This document shows positions 8,080-18,253 of a stretch of DNA of 64,000 bases, in pieces; the stretch's first letter is position 1; every line of letters begins with the position of its first letter. The notes under the pieces are model-generated. The model ran no database searches. It was given only the letters and a program-made list of their open reading frames with translations, and had not been told where the DNA came from. Position numbers and translations under genes: made by a program. Origin of the DNA: an uncultured Chitinophagaceae bacterium (lineage in GTDB: Bacteria > Bacteroidota > Bacteroidia > Chitinophagales > Chitinophagaceae); contig CALESY010000119.1 in the NCBI GenBank assembly GCA_937919945.1, positions 1 to 64,000 on the forward strand. The letters are read 5' to 3'.

Positions 8080-9284
8080 TTCACTACGGCGTTATATGCT
8101 TTTTCTATTTGTTCTTCTATAAAAGTACATTGTTCATCCGTTAATTGCGAGTATATAGGTAGCGAAATTTCGTTATGATAATTGTCGAATGCCATAGGGT
8201 AGTTTGCTATTTCGTATCCCATCTCTTTGAATAATGTAAGCATAGGCAATGGTACAAAATGTACATTTACAGCAGCACCGGCATCAGCTACCAATTGTAT
8301 CATTTTATCTCGCTGTGCTTCTGTAATGTCTTTAATACGTAAAAGATATAAGTGATAGGAAGATTCTCTTTCCTGATTAATAGCTGGCGGTACTATTGCC
8401 CAATCTTTAGCAGCAAAAAATCTACTGTAATGATTGAAAATCCGCTTCCTGTCCGGCAACAATTTAGTTTTATACTTACGCATCTGTGCCAGCCCTATAG
8501 CGGCGCATACATCCGTCAAATTTATTTTAAGCCCGTCACTTACTATGTCGTACCGCCAGTTACCTTTCTGTGTTTTGGTAAGCGCGTCAGCAGTTTGTCC
8601 GTTCATGGCATTTAGTCGCATCCATTTATAAACGGCTTCATTATCCAAAGGGGTTGGCAGGTTCAACGCTATTACTCCACCTTCTGCCGTTGTAATATTT
8701 TTTACCGCATGCAATGAAAATACAGTTATATCAGCAGCCAGCGATGCAGGCATGTTTTTATATACAGCCCCGAAGGAATGCGCTGCATCTGCCATCATCA
8801 AAACCCTACCAAGCTGTTGCTGTACATCATTAGCAGGCACAAACTTATTCGCCTCTTGTTGTAATATTCTGCTGATGCTTGCATAGTCGCAAGGCAAGCC
8901 TGCTATATCTACTGTAATCACAGCTTTAGTCGCAGGGGTTATGGCGTTTCTTATCGCCTCAGGGTTTATTGTGAAATCATTCAGCACATCCACCATTACT
9001 GGTTTTGCTCCTGCATGTAATACAGCTAATGCAGTTGCCGCATATGTATATGCAGGTATTATTACTTCATCTCCGTCTTTTATACCCAGCCACTTCAGTA
9101 CAAGCATTGCACCTGATGTCCATGAATTGACACATAGAGCTTGTTCCACACCAGCAATTTCTGCTGATAATTTTTCGAGTGCTTTTACTTTAGGACCTGT
9201 GGTTATCCACCCCGACTGTAGCGTATCCAATACTTCGTCAAGCACATCCTTGTCAATATAAGGGGGTGAAAAAGGTATGTTCAC
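8076..9284 (-). CDS. DegT/DnrJ/EryC1/StrS sugar aminotransferase (WbpE-like)
   Basis: 402 residues. PLP-dependent fold type I. The Schiff-base Lys lies in SLHAVKNITTAEGG (about residue 195), preceded by the Asp of the MADAAHSFGA segment. N-terminal IPFSPPYIDKDVLDEVLDTL and GWITTGPKVKALE are typical. It transfers an amino group from glutamate to a keto sugar. Next to a Gfo/Idh/MocA oxidoreductase, it fits the WbpB-WbpE pair that makes a 3-amino UDP-uronic acid; alternatively it could act at C4 of the CapD product. Starts at GTG, one base after the upstream stop. Confidence 0.9.
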   Translation of the reverse strand: MNIPFSPPYIDKDVLDEVLDTLQSGWITTGPKVKALEKLSAEIAGVEQALCVNSWTSGAMLVLKWLGIKDGDEVIIPAYTYAATALAVLHAGAKPVMVDVLNDFTINPEAIRNAITPATKAVITVDIAGLPCDYASISRILQQEANKFVPANDVQQQLGRVLMMADAAHSFGAVYKNMPASLAADITVFSLHAVKNITTAEGGVIALNLPTPLDNEAVYKWMRLNAMNGQTADALTKTQKGNWRYDIVSDGLKINLTDVCAAIGLAQMRKYKTKLLPDRKRIFNHYSRFFAAKDWAIVPPAINQERESSYHLYLLRIKDITEAQRDKMIQLVADAGAAVNVHFVPLPMLTLFKEMGYEIANYPMAFDNYHNEISLPIYSQLTDEQCTFIEEQIEKAYNAVVK

Positions 9285-9285
9285 T

Positions 9286-10296
9286 TTACTTGTTTTTACA
9301 ATCGTAAATTCTTTCTATTATATCAACTACTTTCAGGCCTTCAAGCGCATTAGTAGTGATAGATGCTCTTCCATTCAGCACATCTGCAACGTTTTGTATT
9401 ACGTAATGGTGGTTAGCAGCACTACCTTTATAGGGACCGTAATCATTGGGCGGATTAGTAGGCCTCAACTCAGGCATAGTATAGTTTTTTATATGACAAT
9501 ATTCTACTTTATCCATATACTGCCCCCCAACTTTTACACTACCATTTGAACCAATTACAGTCATACTGCTTTCTAAGTTTTTGTCCCAAACAGAAGTCGA
9601 GAAATTAATGCTACCTATCCCTCCTTTTAGAAACCTGAAATTTATAACACCTGAATCTTCAAACTCTGTAATATGCTGGTGGTTGAAGCTTGAGAAGCTT
9701 GCTTTGATATCTTCTATGTCGCCGAAAACCCAATATAGCAAATCTACAAAATGGCTGAATTGTGTAAATAGTGTGCCCCCATCAAGCGCCTTAGTGCCAT
9801 GCCAAGAACCTTGTTTATAATACCGTTCATCTCTATTCCAATAACAATTTACTTGCACAATATATACATCACCTAATATACCATCTGCTACAATTTGCTT
9901 CAACCATTCAGATGGCGGTGAATACCTGTTTTGCATTACGCAAAAAAGATGTCTTGCTTTGGTAAGTGCCATATGTATTACTTCTTCACATTCTTTTTTA
10001 TGCAGCCCCATTGGTTTTTCAACCACTACGTGATGGCCTGCATTGATGGCTTGTAATGCCTGTCGGGCATGCAGACCGTTTGGCGTAGCAATGGTTATTA
10101 CATCAGCGTTAATACCAGATTGTAAAAAAGCTTCAATCGTTTCAAAATATAGTACACCTGTCTGTAACTCATCTTTTACAGCCGTATTTACATCGCAAAC
10201 AGCCACTAATTCGCACTCACCATGTTGCTGTATCATTGCAGCATGCCGCTTGCCTATATGCCCGTAGCCAACTACTGCAAATCTTATATTCTTCAT
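9286..10296 (-). CDS. Gfo/Idh/MocA family oxidoreductase (WbpB-like)
   Basis: 336 residues. The N-terminal Rossmann motif is VVGYGHIGKRH (residues 8-18), and the diagnostic VVVEKPMG lies near 90-98. The C-terminal alpha/beta domain includes WNRDERYYKQGSWHGTKALDGGTLFTQ. Members oxidise or reduce sugar carbons with NAD(P). Followed directly by an aminotransferase, it best fits the WbpB role: oxidising C3 of UDP-GlcNAcA to a 3-keto sugar for transamination. The assignment rests on context; the sequence alone gives only the family. It is 52 bases downstream of a methyltransferase gene, one of the larger gaps in the array. Confidence 0.88.
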   Translation of the reverse strand: MKNIRFAVVGYGHIGKRHAAMIQQHGECELVAVCDVNTAVKDELQTGVLYFETIEAFLQSGINADVITIATPNGLHARQALQAINAGHHVVVEKPMGLHKKECEEVIHMALTKARHLFCVMQNRYSPPSEWLKQIVADGILGDVYIVQVNCYWNRDERYYKQGSWHGTKALDGGTLFTQFSHFVDLLYWVFGDIEDIKASFSSFNHQHITEFEDSGVINFRFLKGGIGSINFSTSVWDKNLESSMTVIGSNGSVKVGGQYMDKVEYCHIKNYTMPELRPTNPPNDYGPYKGSAANHHYVIQNVADVLNGRASITTNALEGLKVVDIIERIYDCKNK

Positions 10297-10348
10297 AGAA
10301 ATTCAGACAGCAATATCAGAAAATTATTTCACTTATGCTAAAGCCCTG

Positions 10349-11050
10349 CTACTTACGGGCAACGGAAATGGAAATGTAATTGAAAGTTTGTGGTAAAAGC
10401 CGCTTCAGGAATACATTCAGGACAAATGTGGCGGTGTTGAATATCGGTACTGGCAAGCGTGTGGGAATAATACCGAAACTGTATATATCTGTAGATGAAA
10501 AATTTGCAAGCAGTATTTTTATATCGTTGATGCTGAAATAATGCCAGTTATCTGTTTTGCCAGCTCTTGCCCTTACAGATTGCATGAGGCTACTACCTTG
10601 CAGGTTGTCTGCTGTCAGTAATAAAGCATCTGGTTTTAACATGTTATATATATTCGCAACTGCTTTTTGTCTTGTATTTTCAGTACGGGTATGGGAATCA
10701 TTGTATCTTTCTTTAAGACCACCCAAGACAGACTTCATAATGATAATATCATATTGATCTGGAATAACCAAATCATTTACAATATCTAAGGATGCATATT
10801 GTATTTTATCTGCTACACCATACCTGTTATGCATTTCTTTAGCTTTATCTGTTACGCCTTGCCTGTCTGTGCAAACCACTTTAAATCCCTGCAAAGCCAA
10901 CCATAATGATAAACCCCCGTTTCGTTCACCTATAGCTAACACTTTGCTTTGTCGGGGCAACTTATCTAATATCGGCTGCCATATTTTTAAAGCTACAGAC
11001 CAATTTAATACATCCCATTCTATAATATCGTTCAATAATGCCCTATGCAA
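10349..11050 (-). CDS. Class I SAM-dependent methyltransferase
   Basis: 233 residues. The SAM-binding motif I is VLAIGERNGGLSLWLA (about 37-52), then an acidic motif VVCTDRQG and a YDIIIMKSVLGGL segment. The C-terminus around PTRLPVPIFNTATFVLNVFLKRLLPQ is hydrophobic and may contact the membrane. Position among glycosyltransferases suggests O- or N-methylation of a sugar or of a lipid-linked oligosaccharide; the substrate is unknown. The only plausible start is a TTG directly after the TAA of the upstream gene, which suggests translational coupling and modest expression. Confidence 0.78.
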   Translation of the reverse strand: MHRALLNDIIEWDVLNWSVALKIWQPILDKLPRQSKVLAIGERNGGLSLWLALQGFKVVCTDRQGVTDKAKEMHNRYGVADKIQYASLDIVNDLVIPDQYDIIIMKSVLGGLKERYNDSHTRTENTRQKAVANIYNMLKPDALLLTADNLQGSSLMQSVRARAGKTDNWHYFSINDIKILLANFSSTDIYSFGIIPTRLPVPIFNTATFVLNVFLKRLLPQTFNYISISVARK

Positions 11051-12274
11051 TTATAGTTGTTGTAGTTGTTTGTAAAAGTCCACAGCTATTTTCTTTCTGT
11101 CAAAGTGAGTGTTGACATATGTTTTACTATTATTGCTCAACTCTGCGTAAAGGGTATCATCAGTCTTCAATCTAATAATACCTGCTGCTAATTCTTGTTC
11201 ATTTTCGGGTGTAAAAAAGAGACCGCATTTGCCTTCATCTATAAATAAAGTTTTTGCCTCTCCATCTACACCTAATAGCACAGGCTTACCAAATGCAAGG
11301 TTTTCAAAAATCTTAGATGGTATCGCACCTTTAAATAAAGGTATATTCTTTAAAGGAACGATAGCAGCATCGGCTGCTTGTATAATATTAGGCATCTCCT
11401 GCCTTGGCTGATTTGGAAGAATGATGAGATTATTCAACTGCAGTGTCTCTTTCAAATGTTGCAGGAACTCTTTTTGCGGACCATCACCTACTAATAGGAA
11501 TTGCAAGCTAGGTTGATCTTTCAATAATGCCGCAGCTTTATGTATAACCTCAAGTGCCTGAGCATGCCCTAATATGCCTGCATATAACACAATGAAATCC
11601 TCTTTATTATATCCATTTACTGCACGCCAATCGTATGTAATATTATGCTCATCAAATTTTTCTACGTCAACACCATTGGGCAACCAATGTGTTTTTACTT
11701 TCGGGTAGCGGGCGTTGATACTACTTACTATCCCTTGTGTTTGCCCGCTCACTAATGCAGCACGTTTATATATCCATGCTTCCAAAATATATGCAGCTTT
11801 CAGAAATAGTTTGTTATGCACTAATCCTAATTTTTCAGCACTTTCCGGCCACAAGTCTGATACATTAAATACTAATGCAGAACGTTTTAATAATTTTAGC
11901 GTTAATGCTGTAATGCCTAAAAACAAGGGTGGTGATTCACAGATAATTACGTCATATTTCTTTACTCTAAACATGCCTGTAATCATGGCACTGAATACGA
12001 ATGAAAAATAATTGAGTAAGCGTAATGCTATGCTGTTGCTCTTACGGGCAAAAATCCAAGAACGGTGTATAGTAATTCCTTCCAGCTTCTCTTGTACATA
12101 CCATTTCCCATAATAATCTTCTTTTATCTGCATAGCAGGGTAATTCGGCATGGCTGTCAATACAGCTACTTCCATACCTAATGTCCGCAAATGAGCAGCA
12201 AGGCTGCTTAACCTATTTTGCGGTGCACCTGTTTCGGGAGGATAATACTGTGTAAGGATTAGTACACTACGCAC
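11051..12274 (-). CDS. Glycosyltransferase family 4 (WbuB-like)
   Basis: 407 residues, GT-B fold. N-terminal acceptor domain begins VLILTQYYPPETGAPQNRLSSLA, the typical WbuB/WcaI-type start. The C-terminal nucleotide-binding domain has LLVGDGPQKEFL and the GAIPSKIFENLAFGKPVLL motif (about 312-330). WbuB homologues add an amino sugar, often as the second sugar of a repeat unit. Retaining transfer from a UDP-sugar at the cytoplasmic face is expected; specificity unknown. Starts with GTG, whose G is shared with the stop of the upstream 2-epimerase gene. Confidence 0.9.
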   Translation of the reverse strand: MRSVLILTQYYPPETGAPQNRLSSLAAHLRTLGMEVAVLTAMPNYPAMQIKEDYYGKWYVQEKLEGITIHRSWIFARKSNSIALRLLNYFSFVFSAMITGMFRVKKYDVIICESPPLFLGITALTLKLLKRSALVFNVSDLWPESAEKLGLVHNKLFLKAAYILEAWIYKRAALVSGQTQGIVSSINARYPKVKTHWLPNGVDVEKFDEHNITYDWRAVNGYNKEDFIVLYAGILGHAQALEVIHKAAALLKDQPSLQFLLVGDGPQKEFLQHLKETLQLNNLIILPNQPRQEMPNIIQAADAAIVPLKNIPLFKGAIPSKIFENLAFGKPVLLGVDGEAKTLFIDEGKCGLFFTPENEQELAAGIIRLKTDDTLYAELSNNSKTYVNTHFDRKKIAVDFYKQLQQL

Positions 12275-13350
12275 TATGTAGCAAGGTGTTTTGCTATGAT
12301 GCCAGCAGCATATCCGTCGCCATAAAATATGCTACCGTTTTTGAACTGCTTATCATACATATCTGCTACTGCCTGCAATATCTTTGCTTCGTCAGCACCT
12401 GTTATGGTACTACATCCGGCTTTTGTTAATTCTACCCATTCTGTTTGGTCACGCAGGGTAATGCAGTATTTATGAAAGAAGTAGGCCTCTTTTTGCAAGC
12501 CGCCACTATCTGTCAAAACTAAATGACAATTCTGTAATAGTGACAACATATCAATATAACCAACAGGGTTGATAACCATGCAATCTAAAGAAAGATGGTA
12601 TTGCTCAATCATTTTTTTGGTTCGCGGGTGTAGTGGTAACACAATAGTATATTGCTTAGCCAATGTATTGATGGCGTTTACAATTTTTGTTAGACGTTCT
12701 TTATCGTCTGTATTCTCTGCCCTGTGTACAGTTACCAATAAATATTTATCTGGCGAAACACCTAATTGCTGCAGTATAGACGAACGCTGTGATGCTTGTT
12801 GGGCATAATATAATGCAGCATCATACATTACATCTCCTGTATTTACTACCGTTTTATCAGCCGTTGCCAAACCTTCATTTTGCAGGTTTTGCATAGCCGC
12901 TTCAGTAGGGCAAAACAATTGTGTGCTTACTCTGTCTGTCAAGATGCGGTTTACCTCTTCAGGCATATCCATATTAAAGCTACGCAACCCAGCCTCAACG
13001 TGGGATACGGGCATGTGCAACTTTGATGCTGCCAATGCACCGGCTAGTGTAGAATTGGTATCGCCGTACACCAATATTTTATCTGGCTTTTCTTTTATAA
13101 TAGCCTGCTCAATGCCTTCCAGCATCTGTGCTGTCATTGTAGCATGTGTACTGGTATTGATACTGAAATGATAATCTGGTTTGGGAATATGCATTTCGCG
13201 AAAGAAAATATCCGACATCACATCGTCGTAGTGCTGGCCGGTGTGCAGCAATATTTCCTTTATGCTGCCATGTTCATTTATTGCTCTTGATACTGCCGCT
13301 GCTTTAATAAATTGCGGACGCGTACCGATTACTGTTAGTACCTTGGTCAT
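12274..13350 (-). CDS. wecB: UDP-N-acetylglucosamine 2-epimerase, non-hydrolysing (WecB/WbpI type)
   Basis: 358 residues, slightly shorter than typical (about 370-380). Motifs: GTRPQFIKAAAV (8-19), HTGQHYDDVM (about 37-46), VYGDTNSTLAGALAA, HVEAGLRS, TVHRAENTD, and DSGGLQKEAYF near 273-283. It interconverts the C2 epimers of UDP-HexNAc sugars. In this locus it could make UDP-ManNAc, or, like WbpI, epimerise a UDP-2,3-diacetamido-glucuronic acid to the manno form. The presence of WbpA/B/D/E homologues favours the second option, but the sequence alone cannot decide it. Confidence 0.93.
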   Translation of the reverse strand: MTKVLTVIGTRPQFIKAAAVSRAINEHGSIKEILLHTGQHYDDVMSDIFFREMHIPKPDYHFSINTSTHATMTAQMLEGIEQAIIKEKPDKILVYGDTNSTLAGALAASKLHMPVSHVEAGLRSFNMDMPEEVNRILTDRVSTQLFCPTEAAMQNLQNEGLATADKTVVNTGDVMYDAALYYAQQASQRSSILQQLGVSPDKYLLVTVHRAENTDDKERLTKIVNAINTLAKQYTIVLPLHPRTKKMIEQYHLSLDCMVINPVGYIDMLSLLQNCHLVLTDSGGLQKEAYFFHKYCITLRDQTEWVELTKAGCSTITGADEAKILQAVADMYDKQFKNGSIFYGDGYAAGIIAKHLAT

Positions 13351-14748
13351 TTACAGGCTTACTCTTTTTACTTTCGAAACTACCGCTCTGAATTTCCCGT
13401 TTGCGGCACAAGGTATTTCTTTCATTTCAAAAATTTGAACATTTACATCTTTTAGTTGAGAATATATACGCTTGGTTAATACTTCTCTTTCAGCAACTGT
13501 TAACGGTCCGTCAACCTGCACATTTATGGTGATATCATTTAATGTTTCCTGTACTATTTGCCCCTTCTGTATTTTATCAATTCCAATAAATATGCCATGA
13601 AAACGGACCATCTCTCTACCGTCTTTGCCAATAACCACATCTTCTATTCTGCCTATTATTTCTTCTACCACTGGCATTTGCCTACCACAATCACACTTCT
13701 TATTGGTAAAACGCATATAGTCCCCTATTCTGTATCTAATCAATGGTTGATTGTCATTCAGAAACCCTGTGCAGACGACCTCCCCGATTTCACCATCAAG
13801 CACAGGTTTTCCTTTTTCATTCAGCAACTCAACATAACCAACGTCAGGGCTGATGTGTAGGCTCCCATGCTCGCACTCGCTAACCAGGCCACAGGCTTCT
13901 ACTCCGCTCCATCCATCGTATGCTTTACACTGATATACCTGCTCCAACACATCGCGCATGTCTTGAGTTAGTTTTTCACTAGATGTAATGATGGCACGCA
14001 TAGCAGGTACTGTCAGTCCTTTTTCTTTAATTAATCTGGCTAGGAAATAATGGCTCATAGCATACCCTACTAAGTAATCTGGCCTATACTTATTGATGGC
14101 AGCTACATAGTCTTGTACGGTATCAGGCGCTATATGATATGCTGAAAAATAAATTTGCTTTTCAATGCTATTATATCTGTAAAAAGGTGCTCTCGCACTT
14201 GCTTCCGATACAACTCTCCTGCCTCCAGTCATTCCGCGACTCATATACCTATTAACTCCTGCCCAATTTCTTACCCTAGCCTCATACGCAGCACTCCACT
14301 TTTGGTGCATGGTTTTTGAAAACAATATAGCAGTAGGTGTACCTGTTGTGCCGCTTGATAAAAAGAATGTACCGCTTTGCTGTTTTACATCAGATAATAA
14401 ACTTGTTTTACCAAACTTTCGTAAGTCATCTTTTTCAAGAAAAGGAAGACGATGTAGATTATCTGTCGTTATTTGTTGCAAAGCTTCTATAGATATGCCT
14501 GTTGTCTCCCATTTTTCTTTGTAGAATGGTACATGATGATATGCGTGCAATAATATTCGAACCAATTCTTTATTTGTATAATCTTTCCATTGCTCATTCG
14601 AGTAACTTTCTCGTTTTTTAAACGCTGCCAGCTCTGTTTGAAACACACCACCAAAACGTCTCTTGTTCCATTGCCATCCATAGAGGCTTACCAAGATATT
14701 TTGCAACCAAACAGGTGAGGCATTGTATATATGATTGTACAATGACAT
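13351..14748 (-). CDS. Adenylate-forming ligase (PaaK/CapK family)
   Basis: 465 residues. Related to phenylacetate-CoA ligase. The phosphate-binding loop SSGTTGTPT is near residue 131-139; later motifs are YDGWSGVEACGLVSECEHG (Cys/His-rich), IRYRIGDY and a CDCGR segment that may bind metal. CapK-like members occur in capsule and O-antigen loci, where they are thought to activate a carboxylic acid for transfer to a sugar, but the substrate is generally unknown. Its start overlaps the preceding glycosyltransferase stop by one base (TAATG). It probably supplies a non-sugar decoration; that is inference. Confidence 0.85.
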   Translation of the reverse strand: MSLYNHIYNASPVWLQNILVSLYGWQWNKRRFGGVFQTELAAFKKRESYSNEQWKDYTNKELVRILLHAYHHVPFYKEKWETTGISIEALQQITTDNLHRLPFLEKDDLRKFGKTSLLSDVKQQSGTFFLSSGTTGTPTAILFSKTMHQKWSAAYEARVRNWAGVNRYMSRGMTGGRRVVSEASARAPFYRYNSIEKQIYFSAYHIAPDTVQDYVAAINKYRPDYLVGYAMSHYFLARLIKEKGLTVPAMRAIITSSEKLTQDMRDVLEQVYQCKAYDGWSGVEACGLVSECEHGSLHISPDVGYVELLNEKGKPVLDGEIGEVVCTGFLNDNQPLIRYRIGDYMRFTNKKCDCGRQMPVVEEIIGRIEDVVIGKDGREMVRFHGIFIGIDKIQKGQIVQETLNDITINVQVDGPLTVAEREVLTKRIYSQLKDVNVQIFEMKEIPCAANGKFRAVVSKVKRVSL

Positions 14749-15749
14749 TATTTGTCTATACTATTAAGTAGCTCAGCCCATTTTTTAACAACAACCTCTT
14801 CATCATAATTCAAAACTTTCATTCTAGATTGTTGTATAATACTTTGTGTTAAGCTTCTATCTTCTACCAATCGGTCTACTGCTGAAGCCATTTCTATATA
14901 ATCACCATCTTTCACAATCAATCCTGTTATTTCATTATCCAATAAATATTTTACACCTCCAACGTCAGTACTTACAACAGGTAAACCCATTGCCCACATC
15001 TCCAAGAATGTTACAGGTGCATTATCTACCTTGTTGGTAGAAATATAAACATCATATTGCGAAGCATAATGTTGTTTCATATCCATATTCAAAAAACCTG
15101 CTATCTCAATGTGACTTTCAAGCTTCAGTTCATTTATTAGCTTTTTTGTTTCATCAAGCATACCTAAATCGGGACCACCCATTACCATTTTTACGTTATG
15201 GTATTTTTTTTTCAACTCGTTTACAACACGAACCGCCATTAAAGGATTATAAATGTCACTGAACGCCCGCATCCAAAACAGCAGAGGATTTATCTGCTTT
15301 TTATATTGAAAATGATACTGTTTTAAGTCAATGATATTTTCAATCAAAACAGTAGCTAATCCATGCTTCTTCATCTCTTGTTGCATATAGATAGATGGTA
15401 CGGTTATTATATCAGCTTTCTGCAACAATTTCTTATATCTGTTGCCTATGTCTGATGTAAGTTTTTGAGGAACTCGACCACCATGTATAGTAAATACTAA
15501 TTTCTTGCCGAGCATCTTTACGATGTGTGCCGCTATGTATTGCCAAATGAAGCTATTACCTGAATAAAACTGTACGATGGCAATATCATAGCGAGATGTA
15601 TTTACCAATAAAGCAAATACTATATCCAACAATCGCAACCATTTTATTGTATAACGCGATGTTCTGAATATGTCATCCCCATCATTGCTCATAGCATTTG
15701 CCAATACTGACGCTTGTGTAACAGTTGCAGTATCTGCATTGCCAAACAA
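14748..15749 (-). CDS. Glycosyltransferase family 4 (non-ATG start)
   Basis: 333 residues from the TTG at 15749. A GT-B C-terminal domain is clear: MGGPDLGMLDE, VYISTNKVDNAPVTFLEMWAMGLPVVSTDVGG (about 234-266). The N-terminal domain has VFTIHGGRVPQ. The frame stays open 22 codons upstream of the TTG into the end of the previous gene and would encode NRVVIVG, which looks like a real GT-B first strand, but there is no ATG or GTG in that stretch. The true start may therefore be an unusual codon slightly upstream of TTG. Sugar specificity unknown. Confidence 0.82.
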   Translation of the reverse strand: MFGNADTATVTQASVLANAMSNDGDDIFRTSRYTIKWLRLLDIVFALLVNTSRYDIAIVQFYSGNSFIWQYIAAHIVKMLGKKLVFTIHGGRVPQKLTSDIGNRYKKLLQKADIITVPSIYMQQEMKKHGLATVLIENIIDLKQYHFQYKKQINPLLFWMRAFSDIYNPLMAVRVVNELKKKYHNVKMVMGGPDLGMLDETKKLINELKLESHIEIAGFLNMDMKQHYASQYDVYISTNKVDNAPVTFLEMWAMGLPVVSTDVGGVKYLLDNEITGLIVKDGDYIEMASAVDRLVEDRSLTQSIIQQSRMKVLNYDEEVVVKKWAELLNSIDK

Positions 15750-15765
15750 TCCTACTATGACAACT

Positions 15766-17145
15766 CTATTTTTCAGTAGTCGTTTTTTTATACCTATAAA
15801 AAACAGGAATAGCTGCTAATGCATAGCATACAATGGTTGTATTAGTTCGCATTGCCGAGTGTAATGCCGTTAATAATGCAAAAGCAAATAATGCAGAAGA
15901 AACAGCTCTCCAAAATAATCTCTTTTGCTTATGTACCCACCAAAATGGGAATAGTAATAATATGCAAATTACAATAGCACCGCCCATACCATGTTCGCTC
16001 AATAATCTTGTATATTCGGTATGGGAAGCAATAGCCCTTACTCCGTAACGTGGTCGCAAATCTTTTGACATACCTGGACCTGCCCCAAACACTACATTTC
16101 CTTTAAATATTTCCCAGTCTGCTGTTGCTATATTAACTCTGCCTGATGTAATTGTATTTAAGGTTCTTTTTTTATCTCCGGCCAACGTACCTATAGTTTC
16201 GCCCTTGTAGCGAAGCAACAATTGATTTTTAGTCAATTCATTTACTTTTAAAAAAATGGTTGCACTTAACCCTCCGAATATGAACAGGACAAATGCGAAC
16301 CTGAAAAATGCCCGTAAACTTGATAATGCAACAGGCAGAAAAGCAATAACGACACCTATTGCAGCAGCTATCATACCACCTCTCGAAAATGTAAGGAACC
16401 CTCTAAACAATAGAGCAATCACTAATGTATAATTCAACCATCTGATATTGAAGAATGGACGTTTTAATAATAACAATAACATCGTAAACACCATACCCAT
16501 ACCCAATATGGTAGATACCTGATTGCTACCAAAACCACCTGATGTTTTGAAGTTTGAACTGAGTGAGAAGTTTATTTTATCAAAGTCTGGTGTTTTGATG
16601 ATAAGATATACCAATACAGGGATAATGGGCATCAGCCCGAATTGCAAAACACGGCAGAATTTATTTATCTCCCATCTTTCTCTTGATGCGAATATCAGCA
16701 AAAGTGCCATTTCGATAATGCCAAAAACATTTAGTACCCAAGCCTCCCAATCAAAACTGCTTAGCCCTACAATAATACTTGGTAATAATATCAGCAGCAT
16801 TATCCCACCGGCATGATACAAGGGTCTTGCAGACTGTCTTTTGGCATGTTGTATCAATAGTAAGAAGATTGCAAATAACAGATAGTACTTACCTAACTCG
16901 TGCGGCACGAAAGCAGCCCTGCTCATGCGCACCCACACCTCTAATGCTGGCGATGCTACAATACCATACCATATCCACTTGCTATCGTTTACCAGCAATC
17001 CGTACACAGCATACAAAATAACCAACAACCAAACAACACTAACGAAGACTGGAACATAAACGGATAATGCGCCTGCTAATAACAAGCCAATCAACTGCAC
17101 AACATTGATATGTGTATAGTAATATGTTGTGTAGTTAGTTGTCAA
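15766..17145 (-). CDS. O-antigen ligase/polymerase family membrane protein (Wzy/WaaL type)
   Basis: 459 residues with about ten to twelve hydrophobic helices and a larger periplasmic loop. The motif SHTEYTRLLSEHGMGG near residue 375-390 matches the Wzy_C/O-antigen ligase signature, with a conserved His. Such proteins polymerise lipid-linked repeat units or ligate the chain to lipid A core, on the periplasmic side. As the only such protein in the locus, it is the best candidate for the Wzy polymerase. It starts at TTG inside the last codons of the upstream glycosyltransferase (11-base overlap); no earlier ATG exists. Confidence 0.85.
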   Translation of the reverse strand: MTTNYTTYYYTHINVVQLIGLLLAGALSVYVPVFVSVVWLLVILYAVYGLLVNDSKWIWYGIVASPALEVWVRMSRAAFVPHELGKYYLLFAIFLLLIQHAKRQSARPLYHAGGIMLLILLPSIIVGLSSFDWEAWVLNVFGIIEMALLLIFASRERWEINKFCRVLQFGLMPIIPVLVYLIIKTPDFDKINFSLSSNFKTSGGFGSNQVSTILGMGMVFTMLLLLLKRPFFNIRWLNYTLVIALLFRGFLTFSRGGMIAAAIGVVIAFLPVALSSLRAFFRFAFVLFIFGGLSATIFLKVNELTKNQLLLRYKGETIGTLAGDKKRTLNTITSGRVNIATADWEIFKGNVVFGAGPGMSKDLRPRYGVRAIASHTEYTRLLSEHGMGGAIVICILLLFPFWWVHKQKRLFWRAVSSALFAFALLTALHSAMRTNTTIVCYALAAIPVFYRYKKTTTEK

Positions 17146-18253
17146 CTAATATATGTTTGCGTAGCTTTTCAATATAGGCATCATACGTGAACATGGTGGC
17201 CATCTCGTGGGCGTGTAATGACATGGTTTGCAATTTCTGTCTATCGTCAAAAGATAGCTTCTTGAAAAAATCTGTAAATGATTCTATATAAGGATTCCAC
17301 AAAAAACCGTTACTGTCATTAATATACTGACCTATAGCTGAAACATCTGAAACGATGGGTATACAACCAAAATTTGCCGCTTCTGCAATCACTTTCGGGA
17401 AACCTTCGGATTTACTCGGCAACAAAATGAAATCGCACTTTTTATATATTTCTATCAAACTATCGTGACTTAATGCACCATGTACTTTTACAGGTATTCC
17501 AGAAGTTGTTGCTTTTAAGGTTAGCTTGTCAAATTCAGGTCCATCTCCTGCAATTTCCAAGCTATCGAAGATGGTTTTATGTAGAAAGTTTTTTATTGCG
17601 TCAAGTATCTCATAAATCCCTTTTTCTGCATCAAGCCTACCGACAAAGCACAATTTAAGTGGCTTGCTAAATGTCCTCCTGTTTGTAATGGCTATACCTA
17701 TTTGTCTTTCTTCGTTGGTGATACATGGATTCTCGAAACTTAGACAATGTACTGGCTGATTATTCCAGCTACCGTTGATGGTTACTTTTCTTTTTTGTAA
17801 ACGGAGCAACATCCATTTTTGTAAGCGATATGATAGCGGTGGATTTTTCTGTACCCAATTGCCTGCATATTTATACCAACCTTTTTTCTTTGAAAAGAAA
17901 CTAAGGTATGGAATTATATATAAGCCGATAGAAGTAGGAGCCCTGAACTGGAAAATATCAGCCTGTTTTAGCTCTCGATTAATAATTCTGAGATTTTGTA
18001 TAGCTGTTGTAATAATAGACAACTTATTCAGTAAGCCTTTCCCGCCAAAAGGCTGTATGGGTACAAACCTGACATTAGCTTGATATGATAAGGCGCTAGG
18101 TGGTATATTTTTCTTATGCAAACATGCTATATGTACTACTTCGCCAAAAGCATCAGCCAACGCATTAAGCTCTTTTACAGTAGCACCCCATCCTACAACA
18201 TTTCCGTTTGCATCACTATAATGTTCAGTATGAGAAATAACTAATATTCTCAT
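17135..18253 (-). CDS. Glycosyltransferase family 4
   Basis: 372 residues, GT-B fold. The N-terminus reads ILVISHTEHY, and the C-terminal nucleotide-sugar domain has LCFVGRLDAEKGIYEILDAI, EIAGDGPEFDKL and the acidic motif SKSEGFPKVIAEAANFG (about 283-299), where two Glu of the retaining EX7E motif are visible. Donor and acceptor unknown. It overlaps the genes on both sides, by four bases (ATGA) with the upstream glycosyltransferase and 11 bases with the polymerase, typical of a translationally coupled operon. Confidence 0.9.
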   Translation of the reverse strand: MRILVISHTEHYSDANGNVVGWGATVKELNALADAFGEVVHIACLHKKNIPPSALSYQANVRFVPIQPFGGKGLLNKLSIITTAIQNLRIINRELKQADIFQFRAPTSIGLYIIPYLSFFSKKKGWYKYAGNWVQKNPPLSYRLQKWMLLRLQKRKVTINGSWNNQPVHCLSFENPCITNEERQIGIAITNRRTFSKPLKLCFVGRLDAEKGIYEILDAIKNFLHKTIFDSLEIAGDGPEFDKLTLKATTSGIPVKVHGALSHDSLIEIYKKCDFILLPSKSEGFPKVIAEAANFGCIPIVSDVSAIGQYINDSNGFLWNPYIESFTDFFKKLSFDDRQKLQTMSLHAHEMATMFTYDAYIEKLRKHILVDN